Positions 38,844 through 47,446 of a stretch of DNA of 64,000 nt are shown piece after piece. Made by a program: the position numbers and the translations under genes. The first letter of the stretch is position 1; each line of letters starts with the position of its first letter. The stretch is from NCBI RefSeq assembly GCF_000242255.2, contig NC_017033.1:1054001-1118000 (forward strand), written 5' to 3'. The DNA is from Frateuria aurantia DSM 6220. Its GTDB lineage: Bacteria; Pseudomonadota; Gammaproteobacteria; Xanthomonadales; Rhodanobacteraceae. The notes below the pieces were generated by a model. It searched no databases. It was given only the letters and a program-made list of their open reading frames with translations, and was not told the DNA's origin.

Positions 38844-39686
38844 ATGCCGTATATGCAAAACATGCAGGGGGCGCTGCAGTCCCTGGTCAGCTCCGGCGCG
38901 GCCGGTCAGCGCAGTCTGGACAGTATGCTGGGTCCGATGAATACCGGTACAGCCCAGCTGACCAGCTCGGTGTCCGAGATCAGCAGCCTGCCGTTCCTGT
39001 CCTCGGGCGATAGCCAGTCGATCCAGCGGGTGACGCGCCGCATCGTCCAGGCCCAGGCCATGGTCGGCAAGGTGATGAACACCTATACCCAGGTCAATCG
39101 GGTGGCTTCGGGTGTGGCGGCCTCCTATACGGCGCTGGGCGGCCAGGTCACGGCGGCCCGTAATGCGGTCAGCAAGATCATCGGCAAGGTCAATCCCTCG
39201 CTGGCCAGCGCCATCTCCACATCGATCCTCAACCCCACCACCAGCCATGCCGCGGCGGTGAAGCCCTTTCCGCATCTGCTGATCATGCAGCCGGTCGTCT
39301 CGGGCGGCACGCCGTTCTATTTCAACCTGGACACGGCGGCTTTTGATTCGCTGCAGCGCCAGACCAGCTATGGCTGGCAGGGGCAGGAGCGTCTGGGTCG
39401 GCGGCCGGCGCAGCAGTTCGTCGGCATGGGCACCGACAAGATCACCTTGTCCGGCGCGATCTATCCGCACTTCAAGGGCGGCCTGACACAGCTGGACAGC
39501 CTGCGCACCCTGGCCGGTACCGGCAAGCCCTACATCCTCACCACCGGTTACGGGCAAGTGCTGGGTACCTGGTGCCTGAGCTCGATCAGCGAACAGCAAT
39601 CTGCGCTGCTGCACGGCGGTATCCCCCGCAAGCAGGGCTTCACTTTGGAATTTGACCGCTATGGCGACGATCTACAGAACCTGTGA
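38844..39686 (+). CDS. U: tail protein U with N-terminal extension
   Basis: The C-terminal 130 residues (HLLIMQPVVSGGTPFYFNLD, LQRQTSYGWQGQERLGRRPA, GFTLEFDRYGDDL) are P2 gpU, a baseplate/tail completion protein. The first 150 residues are an added helical domain (AGQRSLDSMLGPMNTGTAQL). P2 gpU is about 160 residues, so this is a longer variant known from other P2-like prophages. It overlaps gene X. Confidence 0.85.
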   Translation: MPYMQNMQGALQSLVSSGAAGQRSLDSMLGPMNTGTAQLTSSVSEISSLPFLSSGDSQSIQRVTRRIVQAQAMVGKVMNTYTQVNRVASGVAASYTALGGQVTAARNAVSKIIGKVNPSLASAISTSILNPTTSHAAAVKPFPHLLIMQPVVSGGTPFYFNLDTAAFDSLQRQTSYGWQGQERLGRRPAQQFVGMGTDKITLSGAIYPHFKGGLTQLDSLRTLAGTGKPYILTTGYGQVLGTWCLSSISEQQSALLHGGIPRKQGFTLEFDRYGDDLQNL

Positions 39687-39867
39687 CGGCGACCTGCTGG
39701 ACATGCTGTGCAACCAGCACTATGCCTCGCTGGACGGAACCGTCGAGGCGGTACTGTCCGCCAATCCCGGTCTGGCCAGCCAGGCCCAGCCTTATGCCGC
39801 CGGCATCCAGATCATGATGCCCGACATCGCCACGCCTGTTGAGACCGAGGTACAGCTATGGGATTGA
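39661..39867 (+). CDS. X: tail protein X (LysM-like)
   Basis: This 68-residue protein (TCDGDLLDMLCNQHYASLDG, VEAVLSANPGLASQ) is the LysM-like P2 gpX that binds inside the tail end. It overlaps both U and D. Confidence 0.9.
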   Translation: MATIYRTCDGDLLDMLCNQHYASLDGTVEAVLSANPGLASQAQPYAAGIQIMMPDIATPVETEVQLWD

Positions 39868-40910
39868 GCAACACACCGCTGGCTCGCGTCGAGGTGAATG
39901 GCAAGGACATCACCGCCCTGATCACCGACCGGCTACTGATGATCCAGACCATCGACAAGGCCGGCATGGAGGCCGACCAGTTCGAGATACGGCTGGATGA
40001 CCGGGACGGCAAGCTGTCGCTGCCGGCACGTGGCGCCGTGCTCAGCATCTACCTGGGCTATGCCGAGCAGAGCGTGGGCCTGGTCGGGCAGTACACGGTC
40101 GACGAGATCGAATATGCCGGGCCGCCGGACAGCATTGTCCTGCGAGGCAAGTCGGCCAGTATGCTGGGTTCCGGAAAAAGCACTCGATCGGGCAGTTGGG
40201 ACAATGTCCCGCTCGGCCAGATCGTGGCCGACGTGGCCGGCCGCAATGGCTGGACGCCGCTGTGCTCAGTGGCCGATGTGGTGGAGCGTGCCGACCAGGT
40301 CAAGGAGAGCGACTTCCACTTCATCACCCGCATTGCTCGGCAGCATGGCTGCACCGCCAAGTTGGGGGGCGGCAAGCTGATCGTGGTGCCGCTAGGCATG
40401 GCCAGCAGCGGCAGCGGCAAGAGCATCTCGGCCATCACGCTGACGCGATCGGACCTGACCCGCTTCCAGTTTCAGCTGGCCGACCGGTCAGCCATGGCCT
40501 CGGCCAAGGCCGGCTATCTCGATCCGGCCTCTGGCAAGCTTGCCATCGTCGACGTGACCAATCCCAATGTACCCGACGGGCTGCCCGGCGTGCATGTGGA
40601 CCGACACCTGCACCCAAATCGTACAGCGGCCCAGCGCGCGGCCAAGGCACGCATCGATGCCTTCAACCAATCCACTGCCCTGGTGCGCCTAGAGATGCCG
40701 GGGCGCACCGAATTATTTGCCGAGCGCCCCATCAGCATCAACGGCCTGAAGACCGGTATCGATGGCACCTATATTGCGAGCAGCGTGGAGCAGACGCTCA
40801 CGCGGGCAGGTTGGAGCACGACGGTTGAGTGCAATGGTGGGAATGATGGGAAGGCAGCGGCATCTGGCAAGCGGAAGTCGGTGCTGAAGGTTATTGATGC
40901 TGGTGAGTAA
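39858..40910 (+). CDS. D: late control protein D / tail hub
   Basis: This 350-residue protein contains TDRLLMIQTIDKAGMEADQF, EIRLDDRDGKLSLPARGAVL and FITRIARQHGCTAKLGGGKL, ending in the gpD EQTLTRAGWSTTVECN segment. It is the P2 gpD family (baseplate hub, gp27-like). It is the last recognised structural gene of the prophage. Confidence 0.95.
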   Translation: MGLSNTPLARVEVNGKDITALITDRLLMIQTIDKAGMEADQFEIRLDDRDGKLSLPARGAVLSIYLGYAEQSVGLVGQYTVDEIEYAGPPDSIVLRGKSASMLGSGKSTRSGSWDNVPLGQIVADVAGRNGWTPLCSVADVVERADQVKESDFHFITRIARQHGCTAKLGGGKLIVVPLGMASSGSGKSISAITLTRSDLTRFQFQLADRSAMASAKAGYLDPASGKLAIVDVTNPNVPDGLPGVHVDRHLHPNRTAAQRAAKARIDAFNQSTALVRLEMPGRTELFAERPISINGLKTGIDGTYIASSVEQTLTRAGWSTTVECNGGNDGKAAASGKRKSVLKVIDAGE

Positions 40911-41000
40911 TGAATGATTATTGACTGGGCGAAACAATTGAACTCATTGGGTTTTTTGGGTGGTAATGCCTCGGTGGCGCGGTGAGTGGTTAATTTTTAT

Positions 41001-41438
41001 TTATGGGGTGGGTATTAATTTGGCTTGGCCAGTAAGTTGGCCCGATAGATTGGCATGGAAAATTACTATTTTTGGCTCCTGCAGTATTGATACGTTATGG
41101 GTTGCTGCGAACATTGTTGGGAGTATTATTATTATAGATGCGATGGCGGCAATGATTTGGTATGATGGGCTGGATTTGGATTCTCTGATGTATAGAAGCA
41201 TCGCCAGTACCGCAAGAAACATGGCGGATATAATTATTGCCCAGAACTCACAATCGGCCCAAATGTCATTCGATTTTGATTTGGATAGTACTGTTATTGC
41301 GACTGTCGTTAGTGATGCAGCAGTGAATAAGTTTTTTACGTAGTCGACAAGGGGCTTTAGGTTGGATGTTGCCGATGCCTCGTCAGTCTGTTCTTTTGAT
41401 TGTTTCGAAGTGGGTTGATTTTCTTCAATTTTAGTCAT
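41001..41438 (-). CDS. two-pass membrane protein, low-GC accessory gene
   Basis: This 145-residue protein has a hydrophilic N-terminus (TKIEENQPTSKQSKEQTDEA), a first hydrophobic segment (FWAIIISAMFLAVLAMLLY), a second (IIAAIASIIIILPTMFAA) and a charged end. It stands alone on the minus strand after the late operon, with markedly AT-rich codons compared with its neighbours. These are features of a prophage moron expressed in the lysogen, for example for superinfection exclusion, although no family is recognised. Confidence 0.65.
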   Translation of the reverse strand: MTKIEENQPTSKQSKEQTDEASATSNLKPLVDYVKNLFTAASLTTVAITVLSKSKSNDIWADCEFWAIIISAMFLAVLAMLLYIRESKSSPSYQIIAAIASIIIILPTMFAATHNVSILQEPKIVIFHANLSGQLTGQAKLIPTP

Positions 41439-41730
41439 TTGATGATTCTTTTTGAAGTGGTGGTATTGAATTTAGGGGGTGTTTGGGCTAGGAGTCAGAG
41501 GGGGCTTGTGCGTAAAACTTCACTGCATTAAGTTGCGCTGGAATTATTGGTTTCGCGCGCCATGATAGGTTAACACACGATACGTGTTGTTTGTGGCGAG
41601 TTCAATTCACTTGGAATGCCTTCAGCGACACACTTCCGGTCATTACCGCGCGCATGGGGCGGCAGATCAGAGTGCAGCCTCAGGCTCAGGGGGGGGCTGC
41701 CGCTGTTATTTTCTCTACTCTGATCGAGCA

Positions 41731-42066
41731 TCAGGCTGTCTTGGCGTAAACGTAGGCACGCAGCTCTTTGAGCTTGCCATCGCTCCAGATCATCACGTCG
41801 GTACCCACCAGCTTGGTGCCATCAAGATCCAGTGCAAACTCGATGATCGATGCGCTGCCATCAACGAAGATATGCTTCGCTTCGAAGCTCAGGTGAGCGG
41901 CCCCATCGAAAATGGCCTTGACCGCATCGACAACCTTGGACTTGCCTTCGATGTGGACCACACCCGGATCTTCCAGCACCACATCGTCATGCAGCATATC
42001 TGCCACAGCCTTGAGGTCTTTCGCATTGAAGGCAGCCACGTAGGCCTTGGTGAGTTCTTTGGACAT
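41731..42066 (-). CDS. SnoaL-like/NTF2-fold protein
   Basis: This 111-residue protein has LTKAYVAAFNAKDLKAVADM, LHDDVVLEDPGVVHIEGKSK and VIWSDGKLKELRAYVY-like ending, the pattern of NTF2/SnoaL-like proteins that bind small molecules or act as cyclases or isomerases. The exact reaction cannot be told. It lies next to an HxlR regulator in a cargo block between the phage late genes and the putative attachment site. Confidence 0.8.
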   Translation of the reverse strand: MSKELTKAYVAAFNAKDLKAVADMLHDDVVLEDPGVVHIEGKSKVVDAVKAIFDGAAHLSFEAKHIFVDGSASIIEFALDLDGTKLVGTDVMIWSDGKLKELRAYVYAKTA

Positions 42067-42346
42067 CTGAAATTTGCCTCATCAAAAGTAGGCGACGATG
42101 CTATTGCATATGCCCTCTACGTGTCCAAGGAGCGAAGGCGATGGCCGAGTGCTAGTCATCATCGATCCGGCCGGGAACCGACAACGGCATGTTCTATGGC
42201 TTTTGGGCCGGCGAGATCCTGCGAGGCATCGCCCTGTATATCGAGGTGAAAGCGAAGCGAGGCGCATGATTTGTGAGCAGGAGCGGGAAGGTCTACACGC
42301 GGGCAGGGGGAGGCTGGGGCACCAACTGCATTGCGGGATAAAGCCC

Positions 42347-42763
42347 TCAGTCTCGGTGCGTATTGCAAGTGCTGCAGGACACTTCGTGTTTATCCGTATC
42401 ATAGCGGGCGCGGGCCATTTCAATGGCTGAGCGACTGTTGTTTGCCCAGTGGATAAGCACAGCAACGGGTTCCAGCAGTGTACGGCCTAGTTCTGTCAGC
42501 CCGTACTCGACACGCGGCGGAATGCTATGGAAAACAGTGCGGGTGACGAGCCCATCTCGCTCCAGGCCACGCAATGTAAGCGTCAACATCCGCTGCGAAA
42601 CGCCATTGACCTCCCTTCGGAGCTCGTTGAAGCGTCGCGGTCCAGTGTGCAGTGAACCTACGACATAGAGTGACCACTTGTCGCCAATACGCTCCAGAAT
42701 CTCACGCGTGGCGAGGCAACCGCTCTCGCTCAGTTTAGGCAAATCGATGTGCCTAGGTGTCAT
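42347..42763 (-). CDS. HxlR-family winged-helix regulator
   Basis: This 138-residue protein contains CLATREILERIGDKWSLYVV, RFNELRREVNGVSQRMLTLT and LRGLERDGLVTRTVFHSIPP, the HxlR domain. Members sense redox or reactive electrophiles, some through the N-terminal cysteine present here. It is divergent from the oxidoreductase-efflux pair and probably represses it. Confidence 0.9.
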   Translation of the reverse strand: MTPRHIDLPKLSESGCLATREILERIGDKWSLYVVGSLHTGPRRFNELRREVNGVSQRMLTLTLRGLERDGLVTRTVFHSIPPRVEYGLTELGRTLLEPVAVLIHWANNSRSAIEMARARYDTDKHEVSCSTCNTHRD

Positions 42764-43021
42764 GTATGTGCCTTCTTGTGGGTGCCGAATGTAGGTTTTA
42801 TCATCAAGTTCTAAATGGTAACTAAGGCATCATTAGGTACCAAGTCATTGAGGCTTCTGACGGAAATTTGAGGTTCCGCATCAGCATCTATATCAACCCT
42901 AGTCACGCTGAGGACACGGACCGCCATTATCGGTGGCTCAAGGCCTGAGACCTCGATCAAACGAAGCTCCAACAATGCCACGACTTGAGTGGCTATCAGT
43001 AGCTTCTACATGGGATTACGT

Positions 43022-43672
43022 ATGAAACCTCAACGCATCACCGTCATTGGCGGAACCGGTTACGCTGGCTCAGCCATCGCGCGAGAAGCAGCTAGGCGGG
43101 GGCACTCCGTGACAGTAGTAAGTCGATCAACTTCGGTCGGGCCGCTCAGCGGCGTGCGCTACATTGCTTCGCCCGCGACTGGGCCGGAGGCCTTGGCTGC
43201 GGTCAACGAAGCAGATACTGTGGTAGGCGCTCTTTCTCCACGGGCCGAAACCTCCGGCACCCTTCCTACGGTTTACGGCCAACTTGCCAGCCAAGCCTCA
43301 GTGGCTGGTACCCGTTTTCTAGTGGTCGGTGGGTTTTCCTGCCTCAGGCCTACATCCGGTGCGCCGCGCATTATCGAAAACCCGGAAGGCTTTCCGCCCG
43401 AAATCTTGCCCGAGGCGCGAGAGAACCTCGACGTGCTGAACGAGTTGCTAGTCGATACGACTGGCGTCGATTGGTTGTTCGTCTGCCCTGGCCTGGAGTT
43501 CAGTGCCTTAACGCCCGGCGATGACCTTGGGCATTATCGCGTCGGTGACGATGTGGTCTTGCATGACGAACATGGCAAGTCAGCGATAAGCGGTATTGAT
43601 TTCGCGCGGGCCGTCCTCGACGAAATCGAGGCTCCGACCCGTCATCGCGCTCAGATTCATTTCGCTTATTGA
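43022..43672 (+). CDS. NAD(P)-dependent oxidoreductase (atypical SDR, NmrA-like)
   Basis: This 216-residue protein has a Rossmann nucleotide loop at the start (ITVIGGTGYAGSAIAREAAR) and the pattern of small atypical short-chain dehydrogenases (FLVVGGFSCLRPTSGAPRI, SGIDFARAVLDEIEAPTRHR). These often reduce or sense quinones and other electrophiles. It precedes the transporter gene with a four-base ATGA-like overlap, so the two form one operon, divergent from HxlR. Confidence 0.85.
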   Translation: MKPQRITVIGGTGYAGSAIAREAARRGHSVTVVSRSTSVGPLSGVRYIASPATGPEALAAVNEADTVVGALSPRAETSGTLPTVYGQLASQASVAGTRFLVVGGFSCLRPTSGAPRIIENPEGFPPEILPEARENLDVLNELLVDTTGVDWLFVCPGLEFSALTPGDDLGHYRVGDDVVLHDEHGKSAISGIDFARAVLDEIEAPTRHRAQIHFAY

Positions 43673-45072
43673 TGCGTACTTCGGCACAAATAGAGCAGGC
43701 GGGTCGTATCGAGAAGGCACGGCTTGCTCCCGCAGACCTTCCGCCGAACATCTGGAAGGTAGTATCCGTTGCGATCCTTGGCGCATTTCTGGCGCTACTG
43801 AACACCACGGTGGTCAGCGTCTCTTTGTCGAGCCTCGCCAAGGAGTTCGGAAGTACTCTCGAGCAGATTCAGTGGGCAACCAGCGCTTACCTGCTAGCCA
43901 TTGCAATGGTGCTACCGCTGACGGGGTGGCTGGTGCAGCGTATGGGCATTCGGCGTCTATACGTTTTTTGTTTCGTAGCTTTTCTACTGACATCGCTGTT
44001 GTGCGGGTTTGCTGAGTCGACCCGGTGGCTGGTGCTTTTCCGCGTTCTACAAGGTTTGAGTGCGGGCATGTTGGCTCCTCTAGCTCAGTTGACTATGGCG
44101 CGATCAGCGGGGAAGCAATTGGCACGTGTTTCGGGCTACGCAGCGGCCACCATCGTGCTAGCACCGCTTCTGGGGCCACTGGTTGCGAGCGCGATACTGG
44201 CCCAGGCGTCTTGGCACTGGCTGTTCTGGATGAACGTGCCGATTACCTTCGTGGCTATATTGATGGCATGGTATTTTCTTCCTGTTGAAGGGAAGAGGAT
44301 ATCTCCTGCGCCCATGCTGGACTGGCGGGGAATGACCTTGATTGCCCCAGGTATTGCTTTAGCCCTGGCTGGACTTGAACAACTTCATGCTGTAATGGGT
44401 ATCTTGATGTTGGTGGCTGCGGCAGCGCTTTTGACGACCTTCGTCTGGCATTGTCGCCGCACTGAAAATAGCCTGCTTGATCTAGCTCTATTTTCCCATC
44501 CTGTGTTTTGTGCAGCAGCATGCACACAATTTATGCTTAATGGTGCCATCATTGCCACACAGGTATTGGTTCCGCTTTACTTGGTGCATGCTACCGGGCG
44601 GTCACCTGCTGATGTGGGTTGGATGCTGGCGCCTTTGGGCATGGGCATGTTGGGCGCATTTATCTGTATGGGGTCACTTACCGACCGTTTGGGATATCGT
44701 GTTGTTGCGGTGTGCGGTGCTCTGCTAGCAAGTGCTGGCATGTGTTTGTTTATTCTGTTGCCAGACATTCCCTCACTGACGACCTTGCCCATGTTGGCAT
44801 TGTTGATGGTCGGCGCGGGGCAGGGAGCGATAGGCGTCCCATCTACGACGGCAGCATATACTGCCCTAGAAAAAAAACGGTTGCCAATGGCCGCAACGAC
44901 GCTGAACGTGGTTCAACGATTGGGTGGCCCAGTGATGGCTACTGTCTGCGCTCAGTTGCTTGCATGGCGCCTTGCACTTGAGCCGCAAAGCACTGGTCCC
45001 TACCTGCATAGCCTGTGGATGCTAGTGCTACTGCATGCTTTGTGTGCGTTGAGTGCCTTTCGTTTAAAGTGA
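43672..45072 (+). CDS. DHA2-type MFS multidrug efflux transporter
   Basis: This 466-residue protein has about 14 hydrophobic helices. Motifs: FLALLNTTVVSVSLSSLAKE (motif D1 type), QWATSAYLLAIAMVLPLTGW, LFRVLQGLSAGMLAPLAQLT and GSLTDRLGYRVVAVCG. This is the EmrB/QacA drug:proton antiporter family. It probably exports the compound sensed by the HxlR regulator. Overlaps the oxidoreductase gene stop by one base. Confidence 0.9.
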   Translation: MRTSAQIEQAGRIEKARLAPADLPPNIWKVVSVAILGAFLALLNTTVVSVSLSSLAKEFGSTLEQIQWATSAYLLAIAMVLPLTGWLVQRMGIRRLYVFCFVAFLLTSLLCGFAESTRWLVLFRVLQGLSAGMLAPLAQLTMARSAGKQLARVSGYAAATIVLAPLLGPLVASAILAQASWHWLFWMNVPITFVAILMAWYFLPVEGKRISPAPMLDWRGMTLIAPGIALALAGLEQLHAVMGILMLVAAAALLTTFVWHCRRTENSLLDLALFSHPVFCAAACTQFMLNGAIIATQVLVPLYLVHATGRSPADVGWMLAPLGMGMLGAFICMGSLTDRLGYRVVAVCGALLASAGMCLFILLPDIPSLTTLPMLALLMVGAGQGAIGVPSTTAAYTALEKKRLPMAATTLNVVQRLGGPVMATVCAQLLAWRLALEPQSTGPYLHSLWMLVLLHALCALSAFRLK

Positions 45073-45368
45073 TGTTGTTAGTTTTTGTTGTTACGGACTA
45101 TCTCGCATTCATCAGGTTGATTTCAAAATCAGATCGCTTGATTGGATATTGGCGATTTTGAAGTTTTCAACTGCCCCAGGATATGGGGTGGATGGTAGAG
45201 GTGATCTGATCGGCGTATTTTTCAGTAATGAAAGTACCGGCATGGGTAGTCTGAATGTGTTCCGCAATGCTCGAAAAAACACCTTGGTTTCATGGGCTTA
45301 AATTTTTCTTGGCTTAGGTGTTTGCGGAACAATTTGAGGCTTAGTCGCTTGATCTTGTGGGTAAATTA

Positions 45369-45427
45369 CGCGGACTCAAAATCCTCCGCCGCAAGGCTTG
45401 TCGGTTCGAGTCCGACCTCGGGCACCA
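45369..45427 (+). other. 3' half of tRNA-Leu(CAA): probable prophage attachment site
   Basis: The segment contains the anticodon loop CTCAAAA (anticodon CAA), a variable arm, the T arm TCGGTTCGAGTCCGA and the 3' end CTCGGGCACCA. The anticodon stem has a mismatch and no matching 5' acceptor (CCCGAG) or proper D arm is found upstream, so it is not a complete tRNA gene. A tRNA 3' half repeated at an element border is the standard mark of integration by a tyrosine recombinase. The intact tRNA would be expected beyond the left edge of the window. Confidence 0.75.
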
Positions 45428-45471
45428 GATACAGGTTGCATGGCGTCTCATACAGACCCATAAAACCTTTA

Positions 45472-45496
45472 AAACCCGCCACTTGGTGGGTTTTTT
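45472..45496 (+). terminator. terminator downstream of tRNA fragment
   Basis: AACCCGCC-ACTT-GGTGGGTT forms a hairpin (one G-T pair) followed by six T residues, 45 bases after the CCA end. It probably served the original tRNA transcript. Confidence 0.75.
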
Positions 45497-45714
45497 GTTG
45501 TCTGATCGTCTCATGCAATCCCATGGAAACCCAGCTGTTCTGGGAGCATATTGGGGGGTACAAGGGCTTTGTGCCCCCTAACTCGATCCCGAGATGCCCC
45601 CTGATCTGTGAGCCTATGTGCCCCCAGTAGTCGAGCAAAGCCAGTCATGCCGGGCCCTGAGATGCCCCCAGCCAATAGGCATATGCCCCCGTGCTGGCGG
45701 TGGAGATGTACCCA

Positions 45715-46944
45715 ATGCCCCTGGCCGACACAACGATTCGCAAGGCCGCGCCCAGCGAGAAAAGTTATCGCCATCACCGATGGCGGCGGCATGTATTTGG
45801 AGGTGATGCCCAACGGCTCGAAGTACTGGCGGCTCAAGTACCGGGTGCTGGCAAGGAGAAGCGCCTGGCATTTGGCGTCTATCCAGGTATCCCCCTGGCT
45901 GATGCCCGCAAGCGCAGAGATGACGCTCGCCGGCTGATTGCAGACGGGGGGGATCCCAGTGGAGCTCGGCAGACGGCAAAGCAGGAAGCGGCGGCTTCTA
46001 CTGAGCCAGTGCTGACATTTGAGCGGGTTGCACGGCAGTGGATGGACCGGCAGGACGTGGCAGAGATCACCGCGGCCAAGAATCGATGGTTGTTGGAAAA
46101 CTATCTGTTCCCGCACATCGGGCAGCGGCCCATTGCCGAGATCCGGGCACGCGAGCTGCTGGCAGTACTACGGGCCATCGAGGCGGAGGGGCGATTGGAG
46201 ACGGCAAACCGGGCCAGGATCAAGGCCGGCCAGATCTTCCGGTTTGCCATCATCGAGGGCTATGCGGATATCGACCCCACCGGCAGCTTGCGCGGCGCCC
46301 TCAAGCCATCACGCAACATCACCATGCGGCCATCACTGATCCGGGGCAGATCGGTGCCTTGATGCGCGCCATGGATGGGTATACCGGCACCCACACTGTG
46401 AAGTGCTCACTGCTGCTGTCGGCCCTGCTGTTTATCCGCCCTGGTGAGCTTCGGGCCGCCGAGTGGTCAGAGATGGATCCGGAGGGTGCTATCTGGCGCA
46501 TCTCTGGCGAGAAGATGAAGATGGGAGCGGCCCACCTGGTGCCGCTATCCGAGCAGGCTCTGGCCATCCTGCAGGAACTGCGTCGGCTGATGCGTCGGCT
46601 GATCAGCCATGGTCGCTATGTGTTCCTCTGTATTCGCACTGGCAGCCGCCCATGTCCGGGAATACCGTCAATGTCGCCTTGCGTGCCCTGGGCCATGACA
46701 AGGACACGATGACGGCCCACAGGTTCCGCTCCATGGCTGCAACCCGGCTCAACGAGATGGGCTGGAATGGCGATGCCATCGAGCGTCAGCTGGCCCATGC
46801 CGAATCGAACAAGGTGCGCGACGTCTACACCAGTCAGGCGCAGTACCTGCCCGAACGCATGCGGATGATACAGGGCTGGGCGGATTGCCTGGACAGTCTC
46901 AAGGCCGGTGGCACGGTGGTGGCCTTCAAGAGCAAGGCGGGCTG
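45715..46944 (+). pseudogene. P4-type tyrosine integrase, inactivated by several frameshifts
   Basis: Combined across frames the product starts MPLADTTIRKAAPSEKSY, continues GGGMYLEVMPNGSKYWRLKY, EKRLAFGVYPGIPLADARKR (DUF4102 arm-binding domain), core ERVARQWMDRQDVAEITAAK, then SALLFIRPGELRAAEWSEMD (first catalytic Arg), TAHRFRSMAATRLNEMGW and AHAESNKVRDVYTSQAQYLP (catalytic His/Arg and Tyr region). The frame changes near 45766, 45845, 46330 and 46655, so no single full-length protein can be made. It is probably the integrase of an older island at the same tRNA-Leu, not of the prophage to its left. Confidence 0.85.
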
Positions 46945-47446
46945 ATCCGTAAAAAGTGGTATGGCGTCGGCGCTCGTGTCGCCGGCAGTTTCGGCGGGAT
47001 TTTTCTGACCCTTGCCACTTTTGCGGTGTTCCGGAGGCTCCAGGGTAATCGAGGTGCTCTGTAGCGATGCCTGGTGAGGGTTTTCGGCATTCGCAATATG
47101 TGAGGCAAATGGCGACAGGCGCGGGCAGGCGGCGGGCCATGCCTCATGGCGACGATCGCCGGAGTTGAGGCTGGGGGTGAGGTTGAGGGCATTGACGGAG
47201 CCGGGTTTGATTTGGCCAGTTGTCATGTCAAAATGCCGCACCCACTTGCCGGACGGGTGTCTTCATGACTTAGCCCCGAAGCGGTCGCATCGCGCATGGG
47301 ATGGACTTGCGGGTCTTCGGATGCTGGCGGCCGGGTGTGATTTCTGCGTTTTCATGGGGATCCGGTTTTGATTGGATATCCGTCTAAACGTTTTTAATAT
47401 GTGGGCCAAGGAATGGAACGCCTTTTATTGCTATCGGAGAGCAACC
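46945..47446. other. non-coding stretch between integrase remnant and BLUF gene
   Basis: No supported gene. Open frames on both strands translate into non-globular sequence. It includes the promoter region of the first BLUF-EAL gene, but no clear -35/-10 pair stands out. Confidence 0.4.

Noticed and set aside
40960-41343. 127-codon plus-strand frame opposite the two-pass membrane gene
   Set aside because: The minus-strand reading has a more natural layout (charged N-terminus, two distinct helices), so the plus-strand frame is treated as its shadow.
45340-45427. Intact tRNA-Leu gene
   Set aside because: The 3' half is clear, but the 5' acceptor strand and D arm are missing and the anticodon stem has a mismatch, so it is a fragment.
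45366-45638. Minus-strand frame ending EVGLEPTSLAAEDFESA
   Set aside because: This peptide is a known artefact of translating tRNA-Leu genes in reverse; it supports the tRNA fragment rather than a protein.
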